Source of the DNA: JBFKAV01 sp041621405
Lineage (GTDB): Bacteria > Pseudomonadota > Alphaproteobacteria > Rhodobacterales > Rhodobacteraceae
Direction of reading: 5' to 3'
NCBI GenBank assembly: GCA_041621405.1
Contig: JBFKAV010000077.1
Coordinates: forward strand, 1 to 16,391
Length of the DNA: 16,391 nucleotides
Below are positions 14,275 through 16,391 of the stretch, in pieces. The position numbers and the translations under genes are program-made. Within the stretch, counting starts at the first letter, position 1; each line of letters opens with the position of its first letter. The notes beneath the pieces are model-generated. The model was not told where the DNA came from. It worked only from the letters and a program-made list of their open reading frames with translations, and did not search any database.

Positions 14275-15087
14275 TCAGCGGAAGACGGCGCACGGATCCT
14301 CGCGCTCGGCCGGTTCCGTTACGAGCCATAGATCGAAAGGCGGCTCGCCGTCGCCTGGCGGCGTCTCGAACTGGCCGACCGACAGCACCGACAGCCCCGG
14401 CGCAGCGCGGGAGAGGTAGACCGCGAGACCCCAGTCCCTGCGCGCATGGCCGTTGCCGGTGATCACGGCGACCGGCCCGCCGGTCGCCTCCATAGCCTCG
14501 GCCACCGCCCGCGCCAGGCCGGCGTCACGCAGGCGTTGCGACGCGACCATGCCGGGCAGGAGCTCGGCCGGCAGCGCGTCGCAATGCGCCTCGGCCTGCT
14601 CGGCCTCGCGCGCGGCCTGCTCCTCAGCCGGCAGCGGTCGGTCAAGCCCGTAGCGCCCGGCCTCGGTGCCGAACACGGCAGCCGCGCCCGCGGAGGCCGC
14701 ACGGCGCACCTCGGCCCTCGGGAATCCCGCGCCGAACACCCGCGCCGCGGGCGCGGAAGTGAAGACCGGGTGATACATGGCGAAGTCCGGCCAGCCGGAC
14801 GCCTCCCAGCCGAGCGCTGCCGCGAGCGCGACGGCGTCGCCCCGGATCTCCGGAGTGACCCGCGCCGCCTGCTCCGGTGTCAGCATCTCGAAGACCAGGG
14901 CTGCGGGCCGCAGCGCCGCCACGGCGGCCGCCTGATTCGCGTGATGGAGCGGGTTGTCGTGGATCTCGCCCAGAATCACCACGTCGGCCGGGGGCAGAGC
15001 AGCCAGCTCCGCCGGCCCGATCTCGGCCGCACCCGCCGCAGCGGCGAACGCCGCCAGGGCCAGGCTGATTGACGCCTCGCGGATCAC
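14275..15087 (-). CDS. ChaN-like family protein (DUF399, putative haem-binding), exported
   Basis: A 270-residue protein starting with GTG at 15087, which overlaps the sigma-factor stop as GTGA, so translation is likely coupled. The N-terminus is a plausible Sec signal peptide (hydrophobic residues 7-21, cleavage near GAA). The family motifs are GEIHDNPLHH (40-49) and, near the C-terminus, GNGHARRDWG (211-220). ChaN of Campylobacter jejuni is an iron-regulated lipoprotein that binds two cofacial haems; the present protein lacks a lipobox and should be periplasmic. Haem binding is inferred from the family only. The residue content is very rich in Ala. Its close link to an RpoH-type sigma factor suggests a stress role. 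Confidence 0.85.
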   Translation of the reverse strand: MIREASISLALAAFAAAAGAAEIGPAELAALPPADVVILGEIHDNPLHHANQAAAVAALRPAALVFEMLTPEQAARVTPEIRGDAVALAAALGWEASGWPDFAMYHPVFTSAPAARVFGAGFPRAEVRRAASAGAAAVFGTEAGRYGLDRPLPAEEQAAREAEQAEAHCDALPAELLPGMVASQRLRDAGLARAVAEAMEATGGPVAVITGNGHARRDWGLAVYLSRAAPGLSVLSVGQFETPPGDGEPPFDLWLVTEPAEREDPCAVFR

Positions 15088-15962
15088 GCCAGGAAGTGGA
15101 GCACCTCGCGGCTCTCGGCCTCGAGGCTCTTGCGCATCTTCTTGAACGCCGCCGCCTCGAGCTGACGCACCCGCTCCTTCGAGAGCCCGAGCTCCTGGCC
15201 CAGGCTTTCCAGAGTCCTCGGCGCATCGCGAAGCTTGCGCTCGGTCACGATGAACCGCTCCCTCTCGGTCAATCCCTGAAGCGCCGCCACCAGCCACTCC
15301 CGAAGCTTCGCGTTGTCGCGCTCGTGTTCCACCGCCTCCGGGGCCTGCGCGCCCTCGTCCTCGATCGTGTCGATCCACTCGCGCCCCTCGTCCCCTGCCG
15401 ATTGGGTGGCGTTCAGCGAAAAGTCCGAGCCCGATAGCCGGCCCTGCATTGTCTCGACGTCGGCGAGCGGCACACCGACCTCGGTGGCGATCCGCTGGCG
15501 CAGCTGGTGGGCGTCGAGCACCTGGCCGTTCCGGGCGGCCTCGCGCTCGACCCGCGCCTGCACCCGGCGCAGGTTGAAGAACAGGGATTTCTGACTCGAA
15601 GTCGAGCCGGTGCGCACCATCGACCAGTTGCGCATCACGTAGTCCTGAATTCCCGCCCTGATCCACCAGACAGCATAGGTCGAGAACCGCACGCCCCGGT
15701 CGGGGTCGAACTTGTCGGCGGCCTTCATCAGCCCCAGCCCGGCCTCCTGGATCAGGTCGTTCATCGGCGCGCCGTAGCGGCGAAACTTCGCCGCCATCGC
15801 GATCGCCAGCCGCATGTAGGCCGTGATCAGACGGTGCAGCGCCTGCTCGTCGCGGTGGTCGCGCCAGGCATAGGCGAGCGCGCGTTCGGTCTCCGCGTCG
15901 AGAAGCTCGGCCTGCATCGCGCGGCGCGGCAGGGAGCTTTCGGTAATTCCGTCGAGTGCCAT
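15084..15962 (-). CDS. rpoH: RNA polymerase sigma factor, RpoH family (RpoHII-like)
   Basis: A 292-residue alternative sigma factor of the RpoH/sigma-32 family. Region 2 (about 45-117) includes DLIQEAGLGLMKAADKFDP, then STYAVWWIRAGIQDYVMRNW for core binding and -10 recognition. The RpoH box follows as QKSLFFNLRR (124-133). Region 4 near the C-terminus has the helix-turn-helix LESLGQELGLSKERVRQLE for the -35 box. The N-terminal sequence lacks the LxxYLxEI-type region 1.2 start of heat-shock RpoHI and resembles RpoHII of Rhodobacter sphaeroides, which acts in the singlet-oxygen response. That subgroup assignment is from memory of the family, not an alignment. GGGAGG before the ATG at 15962 is a strong ribosome-binding site. 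An RpoE-type promoter lies upstream. Confidence 0.93.
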   Translation of the reverse strand: MALDGITESSLPRRAMQAELLDAETERALAYAWRDHRDEQALHRLITAYMRLAIAMAAKFRRYGAPMNDLIQEAGLGLMKAADKFDPDRGVRFSTYAVWWIRAGIQDYVMRNWSMVRTGSTSSQKSLFFNLRRVQARVEREAARNGQVLDAHQLRQRIATEVGVPLADVETMQGRLSGSDFSLNATQSAGDEGREWIDTIEDEGAQAPEAVEHERDNAKLREWLVAALQGLTERERFIVTERKLRDAPRTLESLGQELGLSKERVRQLEAAAFKKMRKSLEAESREVLHFLA

Positions 15963-16016
15963 CGCTTACCTCCCGGTCTTGCGGACGGCAGGCGGCGCGC
16001 TGCCGAACCTATGCCC

Positions 16017-16046
16017 ATCTTACGCGCTGAACGCCCGTTCGGATCA
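16017..16046 (-). promoter_or_regulatory. Candidate RpoE (ECF, ChrR-controlled) promoter for the rpoHII-like gene
   Basis: On the minus strand, TGATCC (16041-16046) and TAAGAT (16017-16022) are separated by 18 bases. The -35 TGATCC and a TAAG-type -10 box resemble the promoters recognised by RpoE in Rhodobacter sphaeroides, whose targets include rpoHII. Transcription would start near 16010, leaving a leader of about 48 bases before the ATG at 15962. No good sigma-70 promoter is seen in the same 214-bp region. Confidence 0.65.
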
Positions 16047-16176
16047 TACATGCGCGGGGATTGGCCGAACACCGTCAGTCGGCGACCTGGCGTGAGCGCC
16101 TCATCAAGCTTCGTTATGAGGGCCGTCACAAAACACCTCTTGGCCGGCGCAGCCGGCGCGCCTACCCTCGCCGCCC

Positions 16177-16391
16177 ATGGGCTACGAGCTTGCGATCGGC
16201 GACCGCACCTATTCCTCCTGGTCGCTCCGGGGCTGGCTCCTTTTCGACGCCTTCGGCTTGCCGGTGCGCACCCATCTGGTCGAGTTCGCGGCGGCCGGGG
16301 TCGAGACGCAGCTCGCCGATTTCGCGCCCGCCCGCACCGTCCCCACGTTGCGCACGCCCGAGGGCGCCATCGTCTCGGACTCGCTCGCCAT
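16177..16391 (+). CDS. Glutathione S-transferase family protein, N-terminal fragment (cut by window edge)
   Basis: 71 codons of a rightward gene are present; no stop is reached before the edge. The sequence has the beta-strand YELAIGDR, then TYSSWSLRGWLLFDAFGLPV, where the Ser-rich SSWS segment holds the likely catalytic Ser. Next come the cis-proline TVPTL (Pro56) and the S67-D68-S69 region that binds the gamma-Glu of glutathione. It belongs to the GST N-terminal thioredoxin-like fold and differs clearly from the GST at 6369-6956. The ATG at 16177 fits the family start, though the ribosome-binding site is weak. It is divergent from the rpoH-like gene with 214 bp between. Confidence 0.85.
   Translation, partial: MGYELAIGDRTYSSWSLRGWLLFDAFGLPVRTHLVEFAAAGVETQLADFAPARTVPTLRTPEGAIVSDSLA

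Noticed and set aside
15088..15666. A longer chaN-like frame starting inside the sigma gene
   Set aside because: The extra 193 residues are the out-of-frame shadow of the rpoH-like gene. The GTG at 15087 is followed by a signal peptide.
16139..16170. A CTTGGC and CCTACC pair that could be an RpoH-type promoter for the GST gene
   Set aside because: The boxes are weak and transcription would start within a few bases of the ATG, leaving no room for a ribosome-binding site.
1..16391. CRISPR arrays, insertion sequences, prophage, toxin-antitoxin or defence genes, tRNA or rRNA genes
   Set aside because: None was seen on either strand. The genes present are conserved chromosomal ones and the only repeat is the two-copy hairpin element.

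Overview
The window looks like chromosomal, high-GC DNA from a member of the Rhodobacterales (Rhodobacteraceae-type alphaproteobacterium). This rests on a Rhodobacter-type porin start, a DUF3576 lipoprotein near leuS-lptE-holA, an RpoH-family sigma factor resembling RpoHII of Rhodobacter sphaeroides, and a coaBC-dut-moeB cluster. I see no phage, transposase, integrase, CRISPR array, plasmid gene, tRNA or rRNA. Genes are densely packed and there is no gene-free stretch longer than about 300 bases.

Left part (1-6960). A truncated porin gene reads leftward off the edge. It diverges from a DUF3576 lipoprotein gene, which meets a leftward CaCA-type cation/Ca2+ exchanger gene tail to tail with 3 bp between. 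A 277-bp divergent region then leads into the operon leuS-lptE-holA, whose genes overlap by 14 and 4 bp, followed by a GC-rich stem-loop. A glutathione S-transferase gene follows and runs tail to tail, with 2 bp between, into the next leftward gene.

Middle part (6959-12465, all minus strand). Read in the direction of transcription from the right: a MoeB/ThiF-type adenylyltransferase with an unusual N-terminal membrane region, an amino-acid-type ABC substrate-binding protein, a strong intergenic hairpin, its permease (no ATPase gene is present), a copy of a dispersed hairpin repeat, a small DUF1761 membrane protein and a large M3 family zinc oligopeptidase.

Right part (12462-16391). Also on the minus strand: an RpoHII-like sigma factor gene, a ChaN-like gene overlapping it by 4 bp, coaBC, a second copy of the hairpin repeat, and dut, which overlaps moeB by 4 bp. 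Upstream of the sigma factor gene is a close match to an RpoE(ChrR)-type promoter, suggesting that the stress cascade RpoE to RpoHII is present. A second glutathione S-transferase gene begins at 16177 and runs off the right edge.

The content is mostly conserved housekeeping and stress-response genes. I did not find a convincing undescribed system. The points most worth a second look are the RpoE-type promoter with the rpoH-chaN overlap, the membrane-anchored MoeB, and the 50-bp hairpin repeat found twice.
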